A stretch of DNA of 64,000 nucleotides from Mycobacterium celatum (GTDB lineage: Bacteria; Actinomycetota; Actinomycetes; Mycobacteriales; Mycobacteriaceae). Below the pieces are notes generated by a model. That model was not told where the DNA came from and ran no database searches. It saw only the letters and a list, made by a program, of their open reading frames with translations. The position numbers and the translations under genes are program-made. The DNA lies in contig NZ_LQOM01000040.1 of NCBI RefSeq assembly GCF_002101595.1, positions 94,207 through 158,206 of the forward strand, read 5' to 3'. This document shows, one piece after another, positions 1 through 9,024 of this stretch; position 1 is the first letter of the stretch, and the number at the start of each line of letters is the position of its first letter.

Positions 1-522
1 CGGGAGTACCGCTCGGTGGAACGGAGCGACAAGATCGAACTTGTCGCCAATCTGCTTCCGCAGGTGTTCGGCTGGGCTCGTTCGGTCAATCCCGCTCAGC
101 CGTTGACCAGTGGCGTGTGGAACGGCGAGTGGGGAGATCCGGCAAGCCGCAGCGCAATCAGTAGCATTCAGCTGGACAACTCCGACGTGATCACGTTCCA
201 CTGCTATGACCAACCCGCGGCATTCGAGTCCAGGATCGACGAGCTTGCCCCGCAGGGGCGGCCGATGCTGTGCACCGAATACATGGCCCGCTCCCGGGGC
301 AGCACCGTCGACGGCGTCCTGCCAGTCGCCAAGCGGCGCAACGTTGGTGCGATCAATTGGGGGTTTGTCGCCGGCAAGACGCAGACGTATTTGCCTTGGG
401 ACTCATGGGATCACCCATACGCAGCAGTACCGAAGGTGTGGTTTCATGACCTGCTGCGTCCGGACGGACGACCTTTTGCCGACGGCGAGATGCAAACGAT
501 TCAACGACTGGTTGCCATGTAG
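1..522 (+). CDS. Glycoside hydrolase (cellulase/xylanase-like), C-terminal part, 5' truncated by window edge
   Basis: The reading frame is open from base 1 and ends at a TAG, so this is the last ~173 residues of a longer protein. The segment WGDPASRS, then SDVITFHCYD, then PMLCTEYM, then INWGFVAGK fits the C-terminal half of a TIM-barrel glycosidase of the GH5/GH2 clan. There the Glu in CTEYM would be the catalytic nucleophile and the ITFHCY strand lies just before it. Mycobacterial relatives are usually labelled 1,4-beta-xylanase or cellulase-family hydrolase; the substrate cannot be told from this fragment. It is convergent with ndhA and separated from it by two hairpins. The GTG at 16 is only an internal codon, not a convincing start. 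Confidence 0.7.
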   Translation, partial: REYRSVERSDKIELVANLLPQVFGWARSVNPAQPLTSGVWNGEWGDPASRSAISSIQLDNSDVITFHCYDQPAAFESRIDELAPQGRPMLCTEYMARSRGSTVDGVLPVAKRRNVGAINWGFVAGKTQTYLPWDSWDHPYAAVPKVWFHDLLRPDGRPFADGEMQTIQRLVAM

Positions 523-554
523 CCGGTCGGCACTGGCGTCGAATGGCCAGTTAT

Positions 555-607
555 CGCACGCTTTTTCGCGATTAGCGTGCGCTAACTTCCCACTCGAGGA
601 AGTGGGA
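555..607. terminator. Two stem-loops between convergent genes
   Basis: Two perfect inverted repeats fill the 86-bp gap between the convergent glycosidase and ndhA. The first has arms CGCACGCT/AGCGTGCG (555-562 and 574-581, 11-nt loop). The second has arms TCCCACT/AGTGGGA (588-594 and 601-607, 6-nt loop). Neither is followed by a long T tract, so if they terminate transcription they act as the U-less hairpins common in actinobacteria. The role is inferred from position and pairing. Confidence 0.5.
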
Positions 608-608
608 G

Positions 609-2006
609 CTAGCCGGCCGCCTCCTGCTCGGCTTCCTCGGCTTCTTCGGCGGCCGCCAGAGCTCCCTGCTGTCCTGCCTGCAGCTGTTGCATTGCCTGCC
701 TGGCGTAGATCATCTGGCTTGTGATGGCCATCTGGCCGCGACTGTGCCCGAGGAATGTGATGAACCAGGCAATGACGGTGGTGAAACGGTTCTTGTGGCC
801 GACCAGGTAGTAGAGGTGCAGCACCAGCCAGGCGAGCCAGGCAATGAAGCCACCGAATTCGATCTTGCCGACCTGCGCGACGGCGCTGAATCGCGATACC
901 GTGGCCATGCTGCCTTTGTCGAAGTACTCGAACGGCTTGCGTGTCGCCGGATCGTCGTGACCCTTGAGCGCGCGTTTGATGCATTTTGTCGCGTAGTGCG
1001 CGCCCTGGATCGCGCCTTGCGCCATCCCGGGGACACCGGGCACGGCCATCAGATCGCCGACGACGAAGACGTACGGGTGACCCTTGACCGTCAGGTCGGG
1101 CTCCACCACAACCCTTCCCGCGCGGTCGACTTTGGTGCCGTCGGACTGCTCGGCAATCATCATGCCGAGCGGGCTGGCCTGCACGCCGGCCGACCACACC
1201 TTGCAGGCGCAGTCGATACGGCGCTCGCCGCCGTCCTTGTCCTTGACCGTGATGCCGCGGTAGTCGACGTTCGTCACCATTGCGTTGAGCTGGATCTCGA
1301 CGCCCATCTTTTCAAGCCGCCGTTGTGCTTTGGCGCCCAGCTTCTCGCCCATCGGCGGCAGCACGGCCGGCGCCGCGTCGAGCAGGATCACCAGGCACTC
1401 GCTCGGGTCGATGGTGCGGAATGCCCCGGCCAGGGTGCGCTCGGCGAGTTCGGCGATCTGGCCGGCCAATTCGACGCCGGTGGGCCCGGCGCCGATGACG
1501 ACGAAGGTCAGGCGGCGTTCGCGCTCGGCGTGATCCGTCGCGACCTCCGCCGCCTCGAACGCGCCGAGGATACGGCCGCGCAACTCAAGGGCATCGTCGA
1601 TGGTTTTCATGCCGGGCGCGTAGGTGGCGAAATGATCGTTGCCGAAATAAGACTGCTGAGCACCGGCGGCCACGATGAGGCTGTCGAAGGGGGTCACCGT
1701 GTGAGCGGTCATCAGACGCGACGTGACGGTGTTTGCCTGCAGGTCGATCGCCTCGACGTCGCCCAGTATCACCCGGACGTTCTTCTGCTTCCGTAAGACC
1801 AGTCGGGTGGTCGGAGCGATCTCTCCTTCGGACAAGATGCCGGTGGCCACCTGATACAGCAGCGGCTGGAACAGGTGGCTGGTCGTTTTCGAGATCAGCG
1901 TGACGTCGACGTCGGCCCGCTTGAGCGCCTTGGCCGCGGCCAGGCCACCGAACCCCGACCCGATGATGACGACGCGATAAGGCTGGTCGGCAGTCGGCAT
2001 ATTCAT
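609..2006 (-). CDS. ndhA: Type II NADH:quinone dehydrogenase NdhA
   Basis: This is a 465-residue single-subunit, non-proton-pumping NADH dehydrogenase that passes electrons from NADH through FAD to menaquinone at the membrane. The FAD-binding dinucleotide fold is at residues 11-21 (VVIIGSGFGG). The NADH-binding fold is near residues 168-180 (VVIGAGPTGVEL). A second FAD motif, VFVVGDL, lies near 315, and a hydrophobic C-terminal part (FIAWLAWLVLHLYYLVG) anchors it to the membrane. The AITSQMIYAR segment and Ala/Glu-rich tail match NdhA (Rv0392c) better than Ndh (Rv1854c), from memory. The start is ATG 2006 with a GAGAGAGG ribosome site overlapping the stop of the decarboxylase six bases upstream, so the two are probably co-translated. 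Confidence 0.93.
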   Translation of the reverse strand: MNMPTADQPYRVVIIGSGFGGLAAAKALKRADVDVTLISKTTSHLFQPLLYQVATGILSEGEIAPTTRLVLRKQKNVRVILGDVEAIDLQANTVTSRLMTAHTVTPFDSLIVAAGAQQSYFGNDHFATYAPGMKTIDDALELRGRILGAFEAAEVATDHAERERRLTFVVIGAGPTGVELAGQIAELAERTLAGAFRTIDPSECLVILLDAAPAVLPPMGEKLGAKAQRRLEKMGVEIQLNAMVTNVDYRGITVKDKDGGERRIDCACKVWSAGVQASPLGMMIAEQSDGTKVDRAGRVVVEPDLTVKGHPYVFVVGDLMAVPGVPGMAQGAIQGAHYATKCIKRALKGHDDPATRKPFEYFDKGSMATVSRFSAVAQVGKIEFGGFIAWLAWLVLHLYYLVGHKNRFTTVIAWFITFLGHSRGQMAITSQMIYARQAMQQLQAGQQGALAAAEEAEEAEQEAAG

Positions 2007-2012
2007 CCTCTC

Positions 2013-4799
2013 TCAGGCGATTTCGGCGGCTGCAGCGCTGGCCTTGCCCAGGCGGCTCCACGGGCGCACATTGGCCTCGGCCATCTCCATCGCCTTGGCC
2101 GTGAACACCCGGAAGCCCAGATGCGGCTTGTATCCATGTATTTCGCGGGTGTCCAGCGCGCGAATGAACGCCAGGATCTGCCGGCTGAAGACTTGTCCGG
2201 GCACCAGAATCGGGAATCCCGGCGGATACGGGGTGACGAACGTGGCCGAGACCACCTGTTGCCCGGACTCCATCCGCTCCTCGACCTCGTCGCCGGAAAG
2301 ATACTCGCAGAACGTGTCGTCGTAGCCGAGGTAGAACGCCCGCCGGACATCGCCGTCGGGAGTGGATTCGTTGCCGTCGTAGTGTTCGGTGAAACACGAA
2401 TGGAATCCGCTGAAGTCCGGCAAGGGCGCCGACGGACTGGTCAGCCGCAGCACTGCCCGCTCGTGATGAGCGCGGTCGGTCAAACTCATGTCGGCGATCC
2501 GGTCGTCGAGCTCCTGGGCCAGCTTGACCAGAACCTCCACCAGGTAGGCCACCGAGCTGCGGGTGGTTCCGATGTTGGTCATGAACAGCACGGTGTTGCG
2601 CGACGTCTTGTTGATCTGCACGCCGTAACGGTCCATCAGCTCGGTGCGTTTGAAGGTGTCGCCGTCGATTCCGGTGCCGGCGATGTAGAGCGTGATGCGG
2701 CTTGGGTCGAGCACGAACTCGTCCTGCTCCCACGCGGTGGCCATGTTGCGCAGACCGGTGCGCAGCGGCTGGTCCAGACCGGATGGCCGGAACTCCGCCG
2801 GGATCATTTCGCCCGTCGACAGGCAATGCATGTACTTACTCAGCAGCGGGTGCTTGTCGATCGCGTCGCGCAGCTGCATGGCGTTCTCCACCTGCTTTTG
2901 CACCAGCTCCACGCCTTCCAGGTCCGCCTGGCGTCGCCCGATATCCAGGGAGGCGAGCACCTGGTAGTTCGGCGAGGTCGACGTGTGCGCCATGTAGGCC
3001 TCGTGGAAGGGCTCTTCGACCTTCTGGTCGAAATCCTGGTCGTAGACATGGATCATCGACCCCTGCCGCAGCGAAGTCAGCGTCTTGTGCGTGGACTGCG
3101 TCGCGTACACCCGTACCCGCGCGCTGGCCGGGTCGGGCAGCAGGCGGGTGTTCAGCAGCGTCTCGTCGTCGGCGCCGGCCATCTTCTCGGCGTAATCCAG
3201 GTAGGCCTTACGATGCTCCGGTGAGCGCAGCCGCTCACGGATCATCCGCGCCGCGTGCATGGCGGTGCGTCTGCGGTACACGTGATGGAACCGGGCGAAC
3301 GCGAACCATGCTTCGTCCCAAAGGAATACGAGGTCCGGCTTGATCGCCAGGCATTCCTCCATCACCCGCTCGACGTCGTAGACGATGCCGTCGAACGTGC
3401 AGTTGGTCAGCGTCAACACCTTGACGCGGTCCAGCTTTCCGGCGGCGCGCAGCGCCAGCAGCCGGGATTTGATCTCGCGCAACGGAACCGCGCCGTACAT
3501 CGAATACTGGTTGAGCGGATACGCGTCCAAATAGGTGACCTGGGCGCCGGCCATCATCAGCCCGTAGTGGTGCGACTGGTGGCAGTTGCGGTCCACCAGC
3601 ACGATGTCACCGGGAGCCACCAGCGCCTGTTCGACGATCTTGTTGGCGGTCGAGGTGCCGTTGGTGACGAAGTAGGTGTGCTTGGACCCGAAGGTGCGGG
3701 CGGCCTGCGCCTGTGCCTCCCGCAGTGGCCCGGTGGGCTCCAGCAGCGAGTCGAGCCCGCCGCACGTGGCTGAGGTTTCGGCCAGGAACACTTCCAGCCC
3801 GTAGAAGTCGATCATGTCGGTGATCCAGTGCGAGCCGACGATCGACTTGCCCTGCGAGATCGGCAGCGCGTGGAACACCCCGGTCGGGCGGTGGCTGTAT
3901 TCGCGCAGCGCCGAGAAGAACGGCGTGCGATAGCGCGCGGCGATCCCCTCCAACAGGGACAGGTGCTGGTCGAGCCCGGCCTCGCCGCCGTGGAAGACCC
4001 GCCGGAAGTGGTGGCCGAGCCGGGCGGCGACGTCCTCCACCTCGAGCTCGGTGATCAGGTACAGGTCGATCTCGGGCCGGCTGTCCTTGATGGCCTGGGC
4101 CAGGATCGCGGCCCGCTCCTCGGGCGAATGCTCGGCCAGATCCTCGGCGATGTGTGCGTCCACGAAGTGCGACAGCGACGACAGGTCGCGGCGTGAGCGA
4201 TGAGCGAACCGCCGGGTGATCGCGCATGCCTGCACGCTCGCGTTGAGCCGCGCGGCGATCACCGCCTCGTCGCCGCTGCCGACCACCACGATTTCGTAGA
4301 CGAACGCGTCGTCCGGCCGACGACGGGCGTGAATCTCGTTGCGCAGCGCGCGTTCCTGCGCCTCGGTCATCGTCGCCACGATCAGCAACTCGAAGTACGG
4401 GCGGGCGGACCGGTGCAAGCCGAGCACCTCGAGGGCGCCCTCGTCGGGGCCGAGTGCGTCGGTCTCGCTCTCGAGCGGCGATGTCAGCAGGCCGCTGCGG
4501 TACGACTCGGTGACCAGCGCCCGGTTGATCTTCGAGACCGCCCTGCCGAACGCCTCGTAGGCACCGGTGGTGAAGAGTCGCAGCGTCTGCCCGAAAACGT
4601 GGATGCCGGGGAAGGCCCAGTACCGTTCGAACGGCCGCAATTGCGCCAGCAGCCCCTCGACCAGACCGGTCAACTCGGTGAGATCGTTGCCGCGCGCCGC
4701 GGTGATCGCGAGCCGCCTGCTCGCCTCTTCGAGCCGGCACCAGGCATCGGCGCGGAACTGCCACGCGGTGTTGTAGGCATGCGGAATTACGTCAGCCAT
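2013..4799 (-). CDS. PLP-dependent Orn/Lys/Arg decarboxylase family protein (Rv2531c-like)
   Basis: This 928-residue protein has a long N-terminal region (about 1-330) followed by a fold-type I aminotransferase-like PLP domain. The PLP lysine is in the STHKTLTSLRQ motif near residue 570. The preceding VFLWDEAWFAF segment carries the Asp that pairs with the pyridine nitrogen. The C-terminal domain (PPGFPILVPGQVF, PGxPxxxPG type) is typical of Orn/Lys/Arg decarboxylases. Length and order match Rv2531c of M. tuberculosis (about 947 residues), whose substrate is not known to me. It may make a polyamine precursor or consume protons, but that is inference. Start ATG 4799 has GGAGG a few bases upstream. 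It sits 6 bp before ndhA. Confidence 0.85.
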   Translation of the reverse strand: MADVIPHAYNTAWQFRADAWCRLEEASRRLAITAARGNDLTELTGLVEGLLAQLRPFERYWAFPGIHVFGQTLRLFTTGAYEAFGRAVSKINRALVTESYRSGLLTSPLESETDALGPDEGALEVLGLHRSARPYFELLIVATMTEAQERALRNEIHARRRPDDAFVYEIVVVGSGDEAVIAARLNASVQACAITRRFAHRSRRDLSSLSHFVDAHIAEDLAEHSPEERAAILAQAIKDSRPEIDLYLITELEVEDVAARLGHHFRRVFHGGEAGLDQHLSLLEGIAARYRTPFFSALREYSHRPTGVFHALPISQGKSIVGSHWITDMIDFYGLEVFLAETSATCGGLDSLLEPTGPLREAQAQAARTFGSKHTYFVTNGTSTANKIVEQALVAPGDIVLVDRNCHQSHHYGLMMAGAQVTYLDAYPLNQYSMYGAVPLREIKSRLLALRAAGKLDRVKVLTLTNCTFDGIVYDVERVMEECLAIKPDLVFLWDEAWFAFARFHHVYRRRTAMHAARMIRERLRSPEHRKAYLDYAEKMAGADDETLLNTRLLPDPASARVRVYATQSTHKTLTSLRQGSMIHVYDQDFDQKVEEPFHEAYMAHTSTSPNYQVLASLDIGRRQADLEGVELVQKQVENAMQLRDAIDKHPLLSKYMHCLSTGEMIPAEFRPSGLDQPLRTGLRNMATAWEQDEFVLDPSRITLYIAGTGIDGDTFKRTELMDRYGVQINKTSRNTVLFMTNIGTTRSSVAYLVEVLVKLAQELDDRIADMSLTDRAHHERAVLRLTSPSAPLPDFSGFHSCFTEHYDGNESTPDGDVRRAFYLGYDDTFCEYLSGDEVEERMESGQQVVSATFVTPYPPGFPILVPGQVFSRQILAFIRALDTREIHGYKPHLGFRVFTAKAMEMAEANVRPWSRLGKASAAAAEIA

Positions 4800-4875
4800 C
4801 TCAAGCCTCCACCCCGATGGTCGCTATGCCACCAGGCTAGGCCGATGCCGCAGTTCAGGTTGGGTTTTGCGGGAC

Positions 4876-5733
4876 TCAGTCCTTGTGCTCGACGACGCCG
4901 GTCGCGTGTTGGGCACGGTTCTCATAAGCCGCCCGCGCGGTGGTGTCGACGTTGAGGAAAACCGTGTCGGTGCCCGCCTTCTTGCCCAGCCAGCGACGGC
5001 TCCGCGCCGGCAACAGCAGCGTCAGCATGCCGATGACCCGTGACGAACCCGGAACGGACACTTGGGCTTTCGGTTTGTCGAGGACTTTGACGATCGCCGC
5101 GGCGACATCCTCGGGCTGCACCGGCTTGGTCGCGGCCGTGGTGTGGGTGCCCGAAATCAGCTCGGTGTTGGTGAATGTCGGCAGCACAGCGGTGACGTCG
5201 ACGCCCTGTGAGGCGAATTCGTCGGCCATCGCGGAGGTGAGCCCGACGACCGCGAACTTGGTGCCGGCGTAGACCACCTGGCCCGGCACCGCCACGATTC
5301 CGGCCATCGAGGCGATGTTGACGATGTGCCCGCTGCGGCGCTTCACCATCTCGGGCAGCACCAGCTGACAACCGGTGAGCACGCCGTAGAAGTTCACCTC
5401 GATCGACGAGCGGATGGCATCCTGCGAGAGCTCCAGGAACGGCCCGACCGGCATCACGCCGGCGTTGTTGATCAGCACGTCGATGTGTCCGCCGCCGTCG
5501 GCGCGGGCCTTGTCGAGGAACGCGGCAAACGATTCGCGGTCGGTGACGTCGAGCGGATGACCCGACACCGAGCCCAGGCCGCTGATGTCCTTGACGGCCT
5601 GCTCGAGGACGTCGACGTCGCGGTCGCCGATGACCACCCGCGCGCCGCGCGCCAGCAGCGCCTTGGCCGTCGCGTACCCGATCCCGCGGGCAGCACCGGT
5701 GATGACGACGGTCTTACCCCTGATGTTGTCCAT
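4876..5733 (-). CDS. Short-chain dehydrogenase/reductase
   Basis: This is a 285-residue classical SDR. It has the NAD(P) motif TGAARGIG at residues 12-19, the NNAGVMP motif, the catalytic Ser in NIASMAG and the YAGTKFA (YxxxK) pair. The C-terminal extension (residues 225-285) is basic and typical of mycobacterial SDRs acting on lipids or ketones; the substrate is unknown. ATG 5733 is preferred to the in-frame TTG at 5757 because it is the stronger codon and lies directly before the Rossmann strand. A TAAAGT box lies 8 nt upstream. It is separated from the decarboxylase by 76 bp and may be transcribed on its own. Confidence 0.85.
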   Translation of the reverse strand: MDNIRGKTVVITGAARGIGYATAKALLARGARVVIGDRDVDVLEQAVKDISGLGSVSGHPLDVTDRESFAAFLDKARADGGGHIDVLINNAGVMPVGPFLELSQDAIRSSIEVNFYGVLTGCQLVLPEMVKRRSGHIVNIASMAGIVAVPGQVVYAGTKFAVVGLTSAMADEFASQGVDVTAVLPTFTNTELISGTHTTAATKPVQPEDVAAAIVKVLDKPKAQVSVPGSSRVIGMLTLLLPARSRRWLGKKAGTDTVFLNVDTTARAAYENRAQHATGVVEHKD

Positions 5734-5798
5734 GGCGACGGACTTTACAGGTGTCAAGTTCTGTGCGGAAGAGCCTGCCGATTGCGGCGCGAGCGTGT

Positions 5799-6233
5799 TC
5801 AGGCGCGGCGTTCGGCGGCGGTGATGCCGCCCTTGAGGAGTTCGTCGATGACCTTCCTGAACAGGGGCAGCATCAGCCGGTCAACACCGGGGATCTTCAT
5901 CGTTGACCGTAAATGCCAGCTGACCTCGGTCCCTCTGTCTGCTTCACGCAGCTGGATCGTGCCGATGTGATTCCGTGTCGGTGCGCCTGAGAGCATCCTG
6001 TACGCGTAGCGGGTGGGTCGCTCATACTCGATGATCTCCTCGACGAATGGGGGTCCGATCACCACCAGACGTCTGATCGCGCCGACACCGTTTGGTGCGG
6101 GGGTTCCCTCACGATCGAGCGTGCTGCGCCGGCATGCCCACATGTAGTCGGCGATCCCGCGGTGGTCGGTCATGGCGTCGAACACGGTCTCGATCGGCGC
6201 CGTGGAGGTCCGGGTCAGGGTGAACTCAATCAT
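5799..6233 (-). CDS. SRPBCC (START/Bet v1-like) family protein
   Basis: This 144-residue protein starts with the standard SRPBCC opening, IEFTLTRTSTAPIETVFDAMTDH, in which the first strand leads into the alpha1 region. The helix-grip fold continues to a C-terminal helix (LMLPLFRKVIDELL). Members bind hydrophobic ligands or act as polyketide cyclases or aromatases; no catalytic assignment is possible here. It is the last gene of a minus-strand run (TetR, SRPBCC, amine oxidase, SRPBCC), 84 bp downstream of the oxidase, and likely handles a related lipid or polyketide substrate. Confidence 0.8.
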   Translation of the reverse strand: MIEFTLTRTSTAPIETVFDAMTDHRGIADYMWACRRSTLDREGTPAPNGVGAIRRLVVIGPPFVEEIIEYERPTRYAYRMLSGAPTRNHIGTIQLREADRGTEVSWHLRSTMKIPGVDRLMLPLFRKVIDELLKGGITAAERRA

Positions 6234-6317
6234 CCGCAGTCCATGCTGCCGATACGCGCTGCCGGTATCCGGTTGTCCGCCGTCATGATCCGTCCCTTCG
6301 ATGAGCGCGCGCCGACC

Positions 6318-7721
6318 TTACGTTCGACCGGTCGAGTTCTGCGCGCCGGTGCGCTCGCGGCAGCGCTGGAGAACCTTGATGACCTCACCGGCGGAGCGCT
6401 GTCCAGATTCAACCGCGCCGTCGATGGAGCCGGTTGCGCATCGAGCTGTTTCACTGCCGGCCCAATGCAGCGGTCCCACCGGTGCGCGCAGCGCCGCCGC
6501 GTACCGGCTCAGCGTCGAGGGCGCAGTAAACGCGGCGTAGCACCCGCGAGTGTATTGTTCGGCCGCCCAGTCGTGTTCGATGTAGCCGATGGGTTTTGTG
6601 GCCGTGGGCCCGAAGTACGCGGCCAAATCGCTCAGCACTCGGGCTCGGCGATCGTGATGTGAGAGCCGGGCCGCCGCATCAGCGTAGCGTGCCGCCACGA
6701 AGACCACCAGCACCCCGGGGCATCCACTGGCGGGGGTGTTGTCCAAGACGGTCCCAGCCGCTCGGCGGTTGGAGCTGGCTTGGCCGCTAAAGCCATCGCC
6801 GCGCCAGAACGGCTCGTCGTAAACGACGTTGGTCTTGATCACCCGGCCCATCGGCATCCGCTGGGTCAGTTGGTCACGATCTGCGGGCAACGCGGGGTTG
6901 TAGCGGATGCGCCCACTGAGCACCGGCGGGATTGCGAAGATGGCTTGTCGCGCCGACAGAGTGGTCGAATTGGCACACCGAATTCGGACGCTGTCGTCAT
7001 CCCAATCCACGTCGGTCGCAGGACAGTTCAGATGGATCGTGTCGCCCAATTCGGCCGCCAGGCTCAGAGCGATCCGCTGCGACCCGCCGACGATGCGGTC
7101 CTGCAGCGCCCCGCCCCGAGTGCTGATCATCGCCTCCAGTCCGCCGTTGGCGGCGAGGTAGGAGCAGGCCCACAGCGCCGAGAGGTCTTCGGGTTCGGCC
7201 GCAAAAATGGCGCGAGTGACAAGCCGCAGGAACTCGCGCCCACCTCTGGTGTGGGCGTGCCCACCGATCCAGGTGGCAAACGTCTGACCATCCAAGGCGG
7301 CCGCTCGGTCACCGACGGCATCGCCGGGCGCCGACAGCCTGCGCCCGAGGCGTTGTAGCCGCCATGAACCGTAACCGATATCGGCGAGCACCACCGGATT
7401 CAGGCGCGGGATGCGCCCGCTGTAGGTCACCCTCCGACCATTTAGCTCGAGCACGTGCCAACCATCGGTGAAGGTGGGAAACAGTGAAAGCCCAAGCTCG
7501 GCGATCAGATTCAAGATCCGGGTGTGGCCGGGGCCGACCCACTGCCCACCGGCCTCGATGGGCGCACCATCGGGCAGCGCCGCGTTGAGCAGCCGACCAC
7601 CCACCCGGTCGCGGGCTTCCAGCACCGCGACTCGGTAACCGCCGCGCACCAGATCGCGGGCCGCGACCAGGCCCGCGACTCCAGCGCCCACCACCGCCAC
7701 ATCGAAATCAGGCTGTGTCAT
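6318..7721 (-). CDS. Flavin-containing amine oxidase (monoamine oxidase-like)
   Basis: This is a 467-residue FAD enzyme. The N-terminus carries the FAD-binding GAGVAGLVAARDL motif and the ADP-contacting LEARDRVGGR sequence that is a hallmark of the monoamine oxidase/phytoene desaturase group. The C-terminus has LHWAGSETA, the FAD-binding G-x-E of amine oxidases, followed by IDGAVESGQRSA. It probably oxidises an amine or desaturates a hydrophobic substrate. I chose ATG 7721 because it directly precedes the Rossmann strand and has a GAAAAGG site just upstream. An in-frame ATG at 7820 would add 33 residues of unlikely sequence and has no ribosome site. It lies in the TetR-led gene set. Confidence 0.85.
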   Translation of the reverse strand: MTQPDFDVAVVGAGVAGLVAARDLVRGGYRVAVLEARDRVGGRLLNAALPDGAPIEAGGQWVGPGHTRILNLIAELGLSLFPTFTDGWHVLELNGRRVTYSGRIPRLNPVVLADIGYGSWRLQRLGRRLSAPGDAVGDRAAALDGQTFATWIGGHAHTRGGREFLRLVTRAIFAAEPEDLSALWACSYLAANGGLEAMISTRGGALQDRIVGGSQRIALSLAAELGDTIHLNCPATDVDWDDDSVRIRCANSTTLSARQAIFAIPPVLSGRIRYNPALPADRDQLTQRMPMGRVIKTNVVYDEPFWRGDGFSGQASSNRRAAGTVLDNTPASGCPGVLVVFVAARYADAAARLSHHDRRARVLSDLAAYFGPTATKPIGYIEHDWAAEQYTRGCYAAFTAPSTLSRYAAALRAPVGPLHWAGSETARCATGSIDGAVESGQRSAGEVIKVLQRCRERTGAQNSTGRT

Positions 7722-7820
7722 AGCCTTTTCACGAAGCTGTTGGGCCCGAACCGAAGCGAAGTCGTCGCATTCCTCGGCGACTTCGGGTTTTTGACCAACG
7801 GGATTGCGACCACGCCTCAT

Positions 7821-8318
7821 CTACCGGCGTTGAGTCTGCGGCTCGGCTTCCACCGCGGCCTTGATCCGCTCCAGGGTGGTGCGCATTGCCCGCTCGCGCC
7901 CCTCATTACGATTCCGCATCACATAGTCCTCAAACAGGCGCACATCGGGTGGCCAACTCTTGGCGTCGAACGACTCGGTGACCTCTGTGCCACCGTTGGT
8001 CGGCACCAGCCGGTAGCTCCAGCGCACGATCTCTTTGCCGCCCCGTACCGTCGACCAAGACAGCTCCCGCCCGGGGTCTACGGTCATCACCTGACAGGTC
8101 ATCGTCCAGCGCAGCCACCGCCGCCACCGGTTATAGCCCTTGAACCGGGCTCCTTCTTTGGCCGGCGAGCTGGCGCCGTCAAGCCAGCGCACCCGGTAAC
8201 ACTCTGGGCTCCATTCCCCCATGCGCTCCAAATCGGATAAGACCTGCCAGACTTTTTGCGGCGGCGCGTTCATACGCAGTTTCACTTCGCCGCTACGGGC
8301 ACTGCTCATTGCCCTCAC
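7821..8318 (-). CDS. SRPBCC family protein
   Basis: This 165-residue protein begins with EVKLRMNAPPQKVWQVLSDLERM, the usual SRPBCC strand-helix opening, and ends with a long amphipathic helix (MRNRNEGRERAMRTTLERIKAAVEAE). It overlaps the TetR gene upstream by 4 bp (ATGA type), which argues for one transcript and translational coupling. Its relation to the other SRPBCC protein (5799-6233) is weak in sequence. The pair around an FAD oxidase suggests ligand carriage or ring chemistry, which is inference. Confidence 0.82.
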   Translation of the reverse strand: MRAMSSARSGEVKLRMNAPPQKVWQVLSDLERMGEWSPECYRVRWLDGASSPAKEGARFKGYNRWRRWLRWTMTCQVMTVDPGRELSWSTVRGGKEIVRWSYRLVPTNGGTEVTESFDAKSWPPDVRLFEDYVMRNRNEGRERAMRTTLERIKAAVEAEPQTQRR

Positions 8319-9001
8319 CTCCGTCGTGATCTCCGACTTTCGTTGTGGCCCCTCAGCCGATCGGAAACCGACCGATGGCCATCACGACGAGCGCTTTTCC
8401 TCTTCTTGCGCATCAAGTGGTCGTAGGCCATGTCGGCGACCTCCTCGACGAGCCGGCCCCAGCGATCCCCGCCGGGGTCGTTGGCGATCTGCTGGTCGAC
8501 CAGCCCAGAGCTGACCGCGGTCAACAGGTCCTCGTCGGCCTGATCCAGTGCAAGACCCGCGGAAGCCAGGTTCGTGCCAAAGATTTCGAGCACCTCGATC
8601 GCCTTGGCATACGAGGCTTCTGACGGCTCGAATCCGGGGATGGTGCGTTGAAACAGCAGCAGGTAGCGGACCGGGTCCGAGGTGCAGAAGTCAAAGAAAA
8701 TGCGAAAGCCGGCCCGCAACCGATCCCGGGCCCCGTGCGGCAGTTCGGCGGTTCGCAGTTTAATGAACTCAAGGAACTCCTCGTTGCCTTGAGCGAACAT
8801 CGCATCGTAGATCGCGTTCTTCGAGGCAAAGTAGGTGTACAAAGACGGCACCCGCATCCCGACACGGGCCGCCACATCACCCAGCGTCAGCCCTGCCAAA
8901 CCCCTTTCCCTGGCCACCTCCCAGGCAGCGTCGATGATCTCCAGCTTGGTGGCCTGATGCCGGGCCGCCCTCCGATCCTGACTCGGATCGCCTAATGGCA
9001 T
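8315..9001 (-). CDS. TetR family transcriptional regulator
   Basis: This 228-residue regulator has a TetR helix-turn-helix at residues 15-60 (EIIDAAWEVARERGL ... DVAARVGMRVPSLYTYFASK). The C-terminal ligand domain is all-helical and the tail is basic (KKRKSARRDGHRS). It is the first gene of the set down to 5799 and overlaps the next gene by 4 bp. A TAAGAT box six bases before ATG 9001 suggests a leaderless transcript. The adjoining imperfect palindrome CTTAAC-TGT-GTTAGG overlaps that box, so it probably represses its own operon. Confidence 0.88.
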   Translation of the reverse strand: MPLGDPSQDRRAARHQATKLEIIDAAWEVARERGLAGLTLGDVAARVGMRVPSLYTYFASKNAIYDAMFAQGNEEFLEFIKLRTAELPHGARDRLRAGFRIFFDFCTSDPVRYLLLFQRTIPGFEPSEASYAKAIEVLEIFGTNLASAGLALDQADEDLLTAVSSGLVDQQIANDPGGDRWGRLVEEVADMAYDHLMRKKRKSARRDGHRSVSDRLRGHNESRRSRRR

Positions 9002-9007
9002 AAGGTG

Positions 9008-9024
9008 ATCTTAACTGTGTTAGG
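9008..9024 (-). promoter_or_regulatory. Leaderless promoter with TetR-type operator
   Basis: On the minus strand TAAGAT (9013-9008) lies exactly 6 nt before ATG 9001. The imperfect palindrome CTTAAC-TGT-GTTAGG (9010-9024, one mismatch in 6-bp arms) overlaps this -10 box. The position is what one expects for autorepression by the TetR protein encoded directly downstream. This is read from sequence only. Confidence 0.45.

Noticed and set aside
687..1796. Long plus-strand open frame opposite ndhA
   Set aside because: It is antisense to a clear gene; the translation is rich in Asp, His and Arg and has no motif. High GC makes such frames common.
1585..2826. Minus-strand frame spanning the ndhA/decarboxylase junction
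   Set aside because: It is a shadow of the two real genes in another frame with Arg-rich sequence.
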